Assembly: GCA_963575745.1 (NCBI GenBank)
Contig: CAUYUJ010015706.1
Span: 237,001-301,000 of the forward strand
Reading direction: 5' to 3'
Source: Prorocentrum cordatum
Taxonomy: Eukaryota; Sar; Dinophyceae; Prorocentrales; Prorocentraceae
DNA length: 64,000 nucleotides
Below are positions 10,238 to 19,981 of this stretch, piece by piece (the stretch's first letter is position 1; every line of letters starts with the position of its first letter). The position numbers and the translations under genes were made by a program. Under the pieces are notes generated by a model that had not been told where the DNA came from, searched no databases, and saw nothing but the letters and a program-made list of their open reading frames with translations.

Positions 10238-10778
10238 ACCCTCGTAGAGCTCTTCAAAATAAGTGCCTACATAATAAGGAGGAAACTTCCTCGACTTCAG
10301 CGAAACTTGTAAACGTTATTTTTGGGGTTTCAAAGAAAACCAGTTTCGCCGCGTGTTTCAAAAGTAATACTGCAGCTACGGACCTAAGAATTCAACAGGC
10401 AGATACGGCATGACCCACTACAGGTCCGACGGATACCGCTTCTCAAAAAGAATGGTCGAATCTAGCACGATCTTGGAAAAAAACCGACGCGAGATTGTCA
10501 CATGTATGTTTTGGGTGTTATACGATGTCGGTTCCTCCACGTCTTCTGACAGCTACATTGCAGCTACAGATCTGAGAATTCGACAGCCAGAGACCCAGCT
10601 CCAGCAGCAGACCGAGTTCAGACCTCTGGATGCAACAGACGAACGCGCCTGATAATTCTGAATCTGTCTCTGTAAGTATCAGCTTCGTAGCTCTCCTAGA
10701 GCTCGAGTTATGTACAGAAAACCGTCACCGCGTGTCAAGATGACACGAAACGGCCGATCCCGCCTGTGTGCTTCTTGG

Positions 10779-10821
<43 letters not shown>

Positions 10822-11190
10822 CGATCGACCTGATATTAAGATGGCAAGCGGGAATAAGATCAAATATCATGAAAAAAAATACTAGGAGCTCAAACGAATA
10901 CAAAATTCCCAGCAGCAAAAGTCACCAGGGTCCGTCGAGATTTTCCTTGACAACAAGCTCTCCACCGCCCCGGAAATAATTTTAAGCTTCCAGCAACTAG
11001 CTAAACGAGCTCTTCGAGTTACTCCCTCCAGAGAGCTGAGCTGCTTGCAGAAGTAAGTTTAGATACTAATGCTCGGAGTAAAAATCTGCTTTCTCAAAAT
11101 AAACTGTCAAATATTTTTCAAAAAACAGCAAAACCGACCCAAAGTCGTCACATATTCTTTTCTGGTCGGGTCAACCAACTGGCGCCGGCG
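10238..11190. repeat. Satellite block with (AT)n run
   Basis: ~177-bp units (10480-10740), the closing module (GATCCCGCC...GATATTAAGATGGC), an (AT)n microsatellite at about 10781-10819, and boundary motifs such as GAGCTCTTCGAGT. No gene seen. Confidence 0.8.
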
Positions 11191-11238
11191 GTAAGCCGTC
11201 AACCTTTCTTTTTTTCTGCCTTTTGCGATCTGTCTAAC

Positions 11239-11255
11239 GGCTGCCAAAAGCAGCC
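11239..11255. other. 3'-terminal stem-loop of LINE-B
   Basis: GGCTGC (11239-11244) pairs with GCAGCC (11250-11255) over a 5-base loop. Confidence 0.6.
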
Positions 11256-12784
11256 ACAGGTCGTTTCTCAAGCCTAACCCTACGGGCGAAGTTACGGGTT
11301 ACACTAAAGATGGCCTCGCAGAGGCTCGATAAAGCTTCGAATTCAGCGTTCATGGCAGAATTTTTTGGGGGAAGGCCAAACGCCTTCGATTTGATCAGCA
11401 CCCATTGTGGTCTATCCAGAAAGGCAAAGCTCCCATATATTGAATGAGATGCCGATGCTTTGATCAATCCCTCCAGCCACCAGCCTGCTCCTGCTTTACC
11501 GTTATCGACTCCACCGTCGAAAGCGCCCCGAAGGGCATAAAGGTCATACTCCTGCAGCTCGTGTGTCCTATCATACTCTATATCTCTGACGCGTGCAATG
11601 TGAGTTAATTCATCCACCCGCTGATTTCCCTCCCGATTGACATGCTTACCTATGTCTCCTCCGACCGTGGCTCCGACAACGTTAAACTCTTCATGCAACT
11701 CGTGAAACTCATGTTGTATTTCGGCAATCTGTCTGGCATATGTTCGGTTTTGGATCTTCCACTCCCCGTTTAACCACTTGATCGTGGCCATGTTATCTCC
11801 CTGGATCTCCACTGGCAAACCTCGTGCAAGCCCCTGTTCGTACTCCCACCAGTCCGTCATCGTCGCGAAAACATGTGCGAGCCTCTTGGCCTGCTTTGTA
11901 TTCGCCGCCCGTGTTGGTGCCTCCCCCTCCTCCTCCCATGTGTTTGGTCCCACACGCTTTTCCCTTTCCTGCTTAAAGTGTCGATCAAATGCAAGTCCAG
12001 TCCTTTGTTTGATATGCTCAATCCATGCTTTCCGCGTCCCCTCATCATGTGTCAAGTGTTTCCAATACTCATCTCCCCGAAAACTTTCAAATGTCGCATG
12101 CCACGATGTCTGACCTATTGCCTGGCAATCAATCCTCCGACGTTTTTCTGACACTTCTGGGCTCTTCCAGCTTTTACTCAACAACCCGATCGCTTCATTG
12201 TACAAGTCCCGTCTCTCCGTCCAACGTTTCATACCATGGAACATCGCCAACCTTGCTGTCATAAAACTGCGGCACACACTTGTTGATTCACGCCAAGCTC
12301 CAGAATTCTGTTGAATGCAAGCAGCACCTGTCGCAATGTCCGCCGTCTTCAAGAAAGAGCAACAATCCTTATTCCACTCCCATTGTTTCTGCAAGTACAA
12401 CTCTACAAGGCTGGCGTGTTTTTCCCGAAACTCCCCCCTGGCAAAGTTATATGCTCTGACATTGAAGCTGAACCATGTTTCATTGGCCTTTTTTTCCGCA
12501 CTCCAACTATTTTTATCCAACAACGTCCCTCAAACTTGTGAATATCTTGCAATGCCGATTTGTCGATGCTCGATCCTTCAACACTGTACAAGAAAGTGCT
12601 CTGTACTTTGCTCACATACTTATCTCATTTCACCGTCCACGGCACCGACCGACACCGATACAAACTGATGTCTTGAGAGAACGCATGCTGAGCTTTCTGA
12701 ACCCGATACTGCACGTCCAAGTGTGTCCTCATTCGAGTGTGTAGCCAAACACCCAAGAAGGTAATCTCCTGCACTCGCGGATCG

Positions 12785-13330
12785 AAGAGTGTCTCCACCA
12801 AATCGGTGGACGAGACCGCACCCGCATTCTGAGACAAGGCCAGATCGGTCATCGGTTGAACAGCACCCGCATTCTCAGACAATTCGTGCACACTGCAAGC
12901 TGAGGCAACAGGCTGCACACTACAAGCTGAGACAACAGGCACTCTTATCGACGACGACGATGACACACGAGTATGAAGGGATGGCGTTGGCGCTGTCAAA
13001 TGAGAAAGAACAACAGGCACTCTTATCGACGACGACGATGGCACACGAGTATGAACAACTGGCATTGGCGTTGGCAAATGTGCGTGAGGAAATGTCGTTG
13101 GCGCTGTCAAAGGCGAATGGGGAGCTGGCATGTTTCTGTTCAGCGTAGCTGTCTGATATGTCTGTTCAGCGCAGCTGTCGGATATCTTGCTCAGCGTAGC
13201 TGTCGGATATGTCGAATGAAGAAGTGATGTCGGTGCTGGCAAATGTGAATGAAGAAGTGATGTTGGCGCTGGCAAATACGAATGAGGAAGTGGTGTTGGC
13301 CCTGTCAATGAAGTTACTCTCGCAGCTGGT
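12785..13330. repeat. In-frame minisatellite inside LINE-B RT linker
   Basis: Short tandem units coding for PAPTSLLHS-, SSSSIRVPVV- and SACSVQ-type repeats expand the segment between RT motif C and the thumb by roughly 500 bases without breaking the frame. The same region is short in LINE-A, C and D. Confidence 0.65.
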
Positions 13331-13832
13331 TCAAAAAATGATCGCTGTTCTCTGTCTTTTCGCAGCTGGTTCAAAAGATTTGATCGGGATTTGAACTTCC
13401 AACGGATCTGCATCAAAGTCTATCCCAAACGTCGCTAACTCAACCGAACTGGGTTTCCATTCGAAACCCCGTTCACGCATGGATATCGTAAGTTCCTTCA
13501 TCATCGTGGAAACCATCTTCTTTCCCTCCTGTCCATCGCCTTGGGCGAAGATGAAAAAGTTACCCGCCCATATCGCATGATTGAGAGTCTGGTGTACCTC
13601 TATCTCCTGGGAGCCCTCGCTAGTGCGAGAGCTGGCTCCAACTTTAGCCTCGATCGAATCTGCGTACGCTCTCGGTCTCTCGGTGTTGTAGCCGAGGCCC
13701 CTCTCTTTCCACGAGTGCACTGTCGGGCCAATCATCGCAATCGTGACTAGCACAAACAAGATGGGGCTCTCAACACCTCCCGTCCTAGCACAGGTGTCCC
13801 ACGGCACTGTTTCGCACCATACACTGGGAACT

Positions 13833-13860
13833 GACGGTAAACCGTCAACCAGATTACCGC
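13833..13860 (+). repeat. Hairpin target between LINE-B and LINE-C
   Basis: Arms GACGGTAA / TTACCGC with loop ACCGTCAACCAGA. Only ~90 bases separate the two elements here. Confidence 0.75.
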
Positions 13861-13911
13861 TGGGCACCTTGTAGAGCTCTTTTCTTGCACAGCGCTCCTC
13901 GGAACATCTTG

Positions 13912-13924
13912 GTGTCCACTTGGT
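13912..13924 (+). repeat. Target-site duplication of LINE-C, left copy
   Basis: GTGTCCACTTGGT, identical to 19367-19379. Confidence 0.9.
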
Positions 13925-13946
13925 TGGGTGTTGGGGTCGGCTACAC

Positions 13947-13962
13947 AGGGCGCGTGCGCCCT
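13947..13962. other. 3'-terminal stem-loop of LINE-C
   Basis: AGGGCGC (13947-13953) and GCGCCCT (13956-13962) form a 7-bp stem with a 2-base gap, 22 bases from the 3' junction. Confidence 0.7.
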
Positions 13963-13977
13963 AGCCGCGCAGAGTCC

Positions 13978-16900
13978 CTAGGGTCCCTCACGCCCTCTCA
14001 ACCTCTTTGGGGTTGGAGGCCCGAGGATCTCAGAGATAATCTGCCGAACACCTTGGAGCAGGCGTTCACAAGCTGTGAGCTCGCTATCTGTAACAGTGGC
14101 CCCCAGAAGGGAGTAAAGAAGCCTCCTGGAAAACTCGTCGCCAGCGGTTGTCCCCAAATGAGACCTCCACATAGCAACCTAGAGCAGAGCCTTCAACACT
14201 CACGCCACCGTCCCATCCTCCACGGATACGTTTGATACAATGTCTCTGTTGTCGTAAATATCTGAAGTCAATCCATCTTCCCGTCCTTCCCCTCCTCGCC
14301 TCCCAAGTCAACTCATCCGCAACACAATTGAACTCTCTGTAGATATGCTTCCACGGATCCGCCCCTACAGTGGCACACCTGATGTCGTAATCCTCCGCCA
14401 GTTGATTCATATCGTTTTGTAGACCGTGCACTCTCCTGCGGTACGAACGATCACGGCATTCCCAGATCCCTCGGGCCCAGTTCACCACACACATACTATC
14501 ACCAGTCATTTCAACCAACAGTGAGCTCTCCAAGCCCTCCTGCCAGACAGTTTCGTTGTTATATCCGTGGGCAATCCTACGAGCGAGCCTGTCGGAGTCC
14601 TCAGGGGAGTCCCACGTATCCACAGGGCAAGGAGCACAGGGCGGTTTCCTGAAGATGGGCTCCCATCGAGGCTGTATTTTTGTCATGCACGCAACTACAT
14701 TCCACCAGTCCGTCGCATTCCACTTGATGCTGAACCAACGTAAATTACCACTCGCCGCCAGCATAAGACAATGCCAGCTGTCAGTGCTTGCATGCGCTCT
14801 CCCTCCCACTCTCCTCGTACCTTCCCTCCTCCTGGCTCCCGTGAACATGGATACAAGTGTGTCCCTCCGTAGTGACCATTCCCCCGCACAGTGTAACATG
14901 GCCTGCAGCGTCTGACGCCAGGCTCGTGCCCCACGCAAGTCCGTGGAGGCGAAGGCCCGATCATGAAACTGGGCCAGCTCCAACGCAAACTCGAAATTGG
15001 CTCGGACCACCCTCTCTAGGAGACTGCAGTGGCCAGCCTGCAAGAATAGCTCGTATGACTTCGGTGTGGTCCTGTCCCTGAACTCCTCCCACGTCTCCTC
15101 CTCCCTCTTGTGTAATCCTCGCATACCGTTGAGACACCTCCCCTCCCAGACCTTAATCCTCTCCAGCAGTCGTAGATTGCACGGCCAGCCTATACATCCG
15201 TGGTACACCACAGACTGCACACGAGCGGCATACCTGCGAAACTTCTCTTTGAGTGAGACCGATCTGGAGCGATAAAACTGGATGTCGGCAAAATAGGCCT
15301 TCCTCCCTTTCTCCAGTCGATGATACAAGCCGTGATATCCCTTGATTTCCGAGCTGAGCTTCACTCCTAGTACCTCCACCTCCTCCTTCCTCGGCATAAC
15401 GACAGTAGAGCGCAAGTGCTCTGGGAGATCCTCATCTCCAGAAATCGCACAGATGGCTGGCGAGAGCGGGCAGAGCAGCGGCGGATCGCCACCTGTGTAC
15501 GTCTGGCCAAAAAGTACATACGCCAAAGAGTCCTCCTTCCAGTCCATCCCAGCCCGTCTGAGTGTTACCGTCATCATACCGATCATCTGTTGTAGCTGGA
15601 GCTGCGATGCAGCACAGAGCGCAACATTGTCCGCCCACAAGAAGTGGTGTACAAGAGCACCGTCCGTCCCCTCCCCTTCCAGTCGGACACCGTATCCTAA
15701 GGTATCCCAAGTCTGAATCACAGATCCCCAGATGGCCTCCAAGACAATATTGAAAAGTATGGGTCCCTCCTTACCTCCCGTTCGGACCGATTTGTTGTAT
15801 CTCACCTCATCGCCGCACACGTTCTGAAACTCAAAGGTAGCAATGTTATCCAGCATGGGCTCCACAATGGCTCTGATGAGGCACACAGGGTACTTAAGGT
15901 ACAGCATGGCCTTGATGATAGTGTGCAGTGTGACATTATCGAAAGCTTTGTGAATGTCCAAGACTCCCACGTGCATAGACTCCGCCTTCCCCCACACATT
16001 TGCATGTCTAGTAAGATGTGATAGTGGTGCTGTGACGTTAGTAACCTTCTGATCCTTTTCAAATCCGTATGTGCACAACCGTCGGTTCACAGGAAATACA
16101 TCAATAAACTGCAACACACATGCCATGTACCATTTACTCATCACACTGATCAGGCAAATCCCTCTGGTGTTGGAGAGTCGTGTAGCATCCCTCATCTTCG
16201 GCACAAGTTGGATACTGAGCTGCCTCCACGTCTCAGGGCTGGAGGCTCCCTGCTCGAAAATCCTCTGGAAAGCACGCCGCACAAACAAGAGGCTCCTCCA
16301 CGGCAACTCACGAATGACCTCCGCAACGACTCCATCGCTGCCGGGTGCCGTGCCAGGCTTCAAAGACGCACGAGCCTGCATGAGCATGCCCATCGTGATG
16401 ACTCTTCCCTCCACCCCACGGTCGTTGTGTCTGAGTTCCTGAAAGGCCTCCAAAGTCCGTTTTTCCTCCTCCGAGTTCGTGTAAGACGCCGTCGCATACC
16501 TAGTGATCTCCGTACTCCACCTAGTCCTGTCCATTGTCAGCACACCCTCACACTCCAGCTCCTTGAGGATACACCGTGAGGTCTTACTGGATCCCCTGTG
16601 GTCCTGCAGGAGTTGGTTCCTCCTATGCTGTCTCCTAAGGGTCTTCCTCCTACGCAGCAGTTGTTTACGAGTATTCCCAAGGGCCCCACGCCTGATGGCA
16701 GACTCCACCTCAATGAGCTCCCTGGGCCTCTGAATAGGTTTGCAGTTGGGGCGCCCCTTAGTGTGGTCCACAAGCTTTGCCGTCTCCAAGAGTACCCGTC
16801 CGACCTGCTGCAGGTCCGTCCCTACCGTGTCCGATGCAAGTCCCTCAATCGACACATCCGCAAGCACACGAAACATGTTCCTCGCCGTGTCGTCCGTCGG

Positions 16901-17761
16901 CTGCCAGCCAACCATGGACACAGGGCGGGGTGGCAAAGCTGGGCGCCTGATCTCCGTCGTCTTGAGATTTACCCAGACCAGAGCGTGATCACTATAGGCA
17001 CTGGCTTTTGCACGTATACCTGGCGTAGCTTTGATGGGTTCCACAAACTGGACCTGGCATCTCATTTCCTGGTGAGCTCTTGCCTCATCCGCGCACCAAT
17101 GTGTAGGGATGAGTATATAGTCAAGCACACGCTGCACATGTGTGGAACAGTACGGTATATGTGTGATACGTCGGTCTCCATATGTGTTCGCCGCACAGAT
17201 CCCCCAAGTACTCATGAACCTCATCAGCATGTCCCTCCTTTCTGCATGATAGTTCGCCTCCTCCCTCCTCCCGTCCACCTGCATAAGACCTCCCCCCGTC
17301 ATTCCCAGCATATCTGGTTCAAGTTCCGTCTGAGCATCCATCCCCACCCATGGTATGACTCCAGCCTGTGTCGTTTGAAACATAGTAGCACTGCACTTAG
17401 TAAGTACATCTAAATATTCCCCCAAGTGGTCCACATCACGCATCACACATGGTAGATACACTGATGTAGCTAGAGCACCCCTGAATTCAACACACGCAAA
17501 TCGTACCCCACTCCGTCGAGCAATCACATGTGGTGCCCAATCCCTGCACCATGCAACCGCCGCCTTAGAGCAGGAGCTATAGTGAATCTCCCATCCACAT
17601 CTGTTAAAAGTATTTGCACTGGTATGCTCACACTCTTGCAGGCACACCATTTGAATTGACCTGGCTTCACATGCAGCGACCAGGTTGGGTACTTGACCGT
17701 CGGATATTTTCTGCACATTCCAGGTTGCGACCACGGTCTCTGTCGCAGCCCTACCGCCCCG
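13978..17761 (-). pseudogene. LINE-C ORF2: APE endonuclease - RT - permuted RNase H, one C-terminal frameshift
   Basis: The frame opens right after the ORF1 UGA. Counting from 17734, endonuclease motifs are TWNVQ (~5), CLQEC (33-34), WVGMDAQ (~133), VLDYILIP (~203) and YSDHALVWV (248-250). RT motif A is VLDIHKAFDNV (~593-599), motif B is VRTGGKEGPILF (~650) and motif C is FLWADNV (WADN at 15626-15637). RNase H order is MTGDSMCVVNW, EFNCVADELTW, GGWDGGVSVEGSALGC, then, in the next frame, VTDSELTACERLL. One extra base in the C-run at 14100-14104 shifts the frame just before the last helix, so the single frame ends at 14084. Apart from that the ORF is clean. Confidence 0.88.
15626..15637 (-). 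other. RT motif C WADN codons (LINE-C)
   Basis: TGG GCG GAC AAT on the minus strand occupies the place of the YADD/FADD catalytic box. Confidence 0.85.
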
Positions 17762-17764
17762 TCA
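17759..17764 (-). promoter_or_regulatory. In-frame UGA-CGG between ORF1 and ORF2 (candidate readthrough site)
   Basis: TGA (17762-17764) followed by CGG, with ORF1 C-terminal sequence upstream and the endonuclease downstream in the same frame. UGA-CGG is the context of known viral type II readthrough signals. Confidence 0.65.
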
Positions 17765-18862
17765 ATGATTCGGGCACCGTAGTGTCTGAAGAAACTGCAC
17801 CTGATTAATATCGGGCTCAACGTGTGTCAAATTATCACCATAGAGGTTCCATCCTTTTGTCGGTCCCCATTATGCAATCAAAATCTTTTGTGTAGTATCA
17901 TCAGCATTCGGCATATACCACATATATGTCATTGGCGGACCCGTCTCACCTCGAAGAATAGCCGTCGCATTTTTCTTGATATCAGAAAATAGTGCTTGAA
18001 ACCGTCCTACCGCCCGAACATGTTCTATCTTCCATGGCTGGCATTCAACTTGAAATCGCACATTGGGAGGTAATGAAGTGAGTCCCCGCCTGTAGTCATT
18101 CTCCCACACACGTTTCGCTTCCCATAGGATCTCAGAGGATGCACCTGGCTTGAAATAGATCCTACCCCTCGTGTACGGCCAATATCTACCAGTATTCTCC
18201 TGAACCGTCCGATCCAAGTCCAGTGCCACCCTCTGTGTAGCATCAATTTGTTTAGAGTCAATGAGGCCATTCATCGCCGTCGTCAGTGCCTCCTGTGACA
18301 GAGCCTCCCGCTGACGTATCTCACGGTTCCTCCATCCCTCCCTTGAAACCCACCCTTTGAACTCAACATAACGTGGATTCCAACCAGGATCGTGCCTGTC
18401 CGTACCCGCCTTCGTGGATCCACTTGCTACCGACAGCCCGTCCCCCTGCTTGAGCTTCTGAACTTCATTGGTGAGGTCCTGGATCGCCGATTCTGTTTTT
18501 GATACCCTGGAGTCCAGAGATGTTTTCAGACCGTCCATTTCCGTACGAATAGAGTTCCTGAACGATTGCATGTCAGCCGTCATAGTCTGTTGTCCCGTCA
18601 TGATGGATCGAAACATCTGTTCAATGTCAAGGCCTGCTTCCTGGGCAACCTCATTCGCACCCAACGTTTGCCCCGCACCTCCTCCTTCTCCTTTCCCTGC
18701 TCCTTTGACATTACGAGCACGGACAGCTCTAGCAAACGCCCCACCCCCATCATCAATTGTCATGTCCTGGCCCACCGCATGCAAGCCTGGAGCACCTGAA
18801 ACTGAAGAACCTGCTGGCATCGCTGGTGCAACACCTGAAACTGAAGAACCTGCAGCAGCCAT
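17762..18862 (-). pseudogene. LINE-C ORF1, premature TAA near the C-terminus
   Basis: The first ATG is at 18862; the frame is open without ATG back to about 19105. Motifs are a coiled coil (TSLDSRVSKTESAIQDLTNE), then NPRYVEFKGWVS, YTRGRIYFKPG and VECQPWKIEHVRAVGRF. A TAA at 17870-17872 interrupts it. The next codons give GWNLYGDNLTHVEPDI, which aligns with GWTIRDEIKSYEPNLDI at the end of LINE-A ORF1. The TAA is therefore probably a mutation and the true terminator is the UGA at 17762. Upstream of the ATG a 45-bp tandem duplication codes FVQGEGYDFNILR twice. Confidence 0.75.
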
Positions 18863-19212
18863 CTTCCTTTTGTGGCTGCGTAAGATATTGAAATCGTAAC
18901 CTTCACCCTGCACGAAGTGGTTACGCAAGATATTGAAATCGTAACCTTCACCCTGCACAAACGGTACTGTTGGTGTGAGCGATGGCACACAAATAACAGC
19001 TCTCCTGTCACCTCGAGGTGTCCCGACCTGTCTAGCAAGATAGTCCCAGTCCGCGTGACTGAAGTCAGATCCCCAGCACTCCGTCGTTCCAAGAGAGAGG
19101 AAAAGAGACTATTGCCGCAAACAAGTGCAGGCAGCCTAGCCCACACAATAACAATAACAAGTGCAGCGGCCTAGCTGACCTCGATCTCGCTGAACCCGAA
19201 GAAGACGAAGAA

Positions 19213-19235
19213 GGCAGCGATGGCTGCCGCGCCGC
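19213..19235 (-). promoter_or_regulatory. Leader segment conserved between LINE-C and LINE-H
   Basis: 23 bases identical to 52155-52177 except one. In both elements it is followed outward by a GCGACGC motif and CCTGTGGGATCCAG. ORF1 of these elements is strongly diverged, so retention of this segment suggests a regulatory or packaging role. Inference. Confidence 0.5.
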
Positions 19236-19271
19236 CCGCGGCGACGCACCCCCCTCCCACACGCTAGACGC

Positions 19272-19366
19272 CTGTGGGATCCAGACGCCTTGATCCAGAC
19301 GCCTTGAGCCAAAATGGCTACGCCTTGATCCAGACGCCTTGATCCAGACGCCTTGATCCAGACGCC
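19272..19366 (-). other. Spliced leader embedded in a 14-bp tandem array at LINE-C 5' end
   Basis: 19322-19303 (minus) reads CGTAGCCATTTTGGCTCAAG, 20 bases of the dinoflagellate spliced leader. It is flanked by four copies of GCGTCTGGATCAAG (19289, 19324, 19338, 19352), which share the TCAAG end with the leader and may be degenerate relics or a separate minisatellite. The array ends exactly at the target duplication. Confidence 0.8.
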
Positions 19367-19379
19367 GTGTCCACTTGGT
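19367..19379 (+). repeat. Target-site duplication of LINE-C, right copy
   Basis: GTGTCCACTTGGT, identical to 13912-13924. Confidence 0.9.
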
Positions 19380-19735
19380 AGCGCCCAAATCCCGGAGAGC
19401 GAAGAGACCCTCGGGGACGCGAAATATTTCCTCGACAGCTCTGGGGGCTCTCCAGCAGCGCTTCCGAAGCGCTGCCTGGCGCCCTTCTATGCGTGCCTGC
19501 ACATGCCTGCACACGTGCAAGCACACGTGCACGCGCGCCAGAAGCTCTCCCGGACGGGCTGCGACCCCGGACGAGTTGCTGCGGGGATTCTGGAGCGGCG
19601 AAGATGGGCTGGTGGCAGGCACCACCACCGTCCGGCTCCTAATCTAAAACCCTCTAGCTCTCAGAGAGCTCTCCGGGAAAAACCCGGAGAGAAAAGAGAG
19701 CACACGCCGGAAAGCTTTCCTGGCGAGCCCTTGGA
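19380..19735. repeat. TR-B repeat, copy 1
   Basis: Starts AGCGCCCAAATCCCGGAGAG and contains GCCTGCACA and CACGTGCA palindromic stretches. A second copy lies at 57168-57475 and fragments at 44650-44695 and 55966-56025. Plus-strand ORFs here are not conserved between copies, so no gene is called. Confidence 0.7.
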
Positions 19736-19756
19736 CTGGGCGCCGGCGGTAAACCG

Positions 19757-19767
19757 TCAGCCTGGTT
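19757..19767 (+). repeat. Target-site duplication of LINE-D, left copy
   Basis: TCAGCCTGGTT within the hairpin loop; the left arm CCGGCGGTAA is at 19743-19752. Confidence 0.85.
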
Positions 19768-19781
19768 TTTGAGTTTGAGTC

Positions 19782-19812
19782 AGGGCGCGGACAGCTGTGA
19801 CAGCTGAGCCCT
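19782..19812. other. 3'-terminal nested stem-loop of LINE-D
   Basis: AGGGC (19782-19786) pairs with GCCCT (19808-19812), enclosing CAGCTG (19792-19797) and CAGCTG (19801-19806), which pair with each other. Confidence 0.65.
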
Positions 19813-19981
19813 AAGACTCCCAAACGGAGCACAGGGTAGCTGGAGAGGGCAACTCTTATCATCACACTGCCGAGCCACTGAGGCATAGGCAACGGAATAG
19901 GATGCAGGAACAAGGAAAAGGATGCAATACAACATGTGAAAATGTAAAGGTGTTGGAGAGCTCCAAGCAAGATGAAATGAG

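Larger units (their letters stand above)
11211..13820 (-). mobile_element. LINE-B: 5'-truncated, decayed non-LTR element
   Basis: Sense is minus. It starts just upstream of RT motif B at its truncated 5' end (about 13820) and ends with an A-rich tail (T-run 11208-11215 on plus) after GTCAACCTTTCTT of the hairpin target. It contains RT motifs B and C, thumb/connection and permuted RNase H regions split by several frameshifts. The right flank again carries the hairpin (13833-13860). Confidence 0.8.
11234..13820 (-). pseudogene. LINE-B ORF2 remnant: RT (WAGN) to permuted RNase H
   Basis: Three frames must be joined: 13820 to ~13335 (motif B DTCARTGGVESPILF, then WAGN at 13559-13570), ~13335 to 12625 (thumb, YRVQKAQHAF...YRCRSVPW), and 12523 to 11234 (connection and RNase H). 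Breaks fall near the T6 run at ~13331-13340, near 12620 and near 12520. RNase H motifs are QGDNMATIKWLNGEW, EGNQRVDELTH, GAFDGGVDNGKAGAGWW and NAEFEALSSL; the second motif has DN instead of DS. With WADN changed to WAGN, the RT has lost the remaining catalytic Asp of motif C. Inactive. Confidence 0.8.
13925..19366 (-). mobile_element. LINE-C: full-length-like non-LTR element with 13-bp target duplication
   Basis: Sense is minus, 5.44 kb, bounded exactly by GTGTCCACTTGGT on both sides. From 5' to 3' it has a spliced-leader/14-bp repeat array (19272-19366), a leader segment shared with LINE-H (19213-19235), ORF1 (to 17762), ORF2 (17761-13978) and a 3' stem-loop (13947-13962). There is no poly-A; the sense 3' end is ACCCCAACACCCA. 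Unlike the other LINEs it did not enter the hairpin. Its target resembles the CTTGGTAGCGTCCAAAACCC start of the TR-B repeat. Confidence 0.92.

Noticed and set aside
10679-10979. ORFs across the (AT)n run encoding Tyr-Ile repeats
   Set aside because: Microsatellite translation on both strands.
14556-17413. Plus-strand ORFs opposite LINE-C ORF2
   Set aside because: They are shadows of the minus-strand coding sequence with its GC-rich third positions and have no own motifs.
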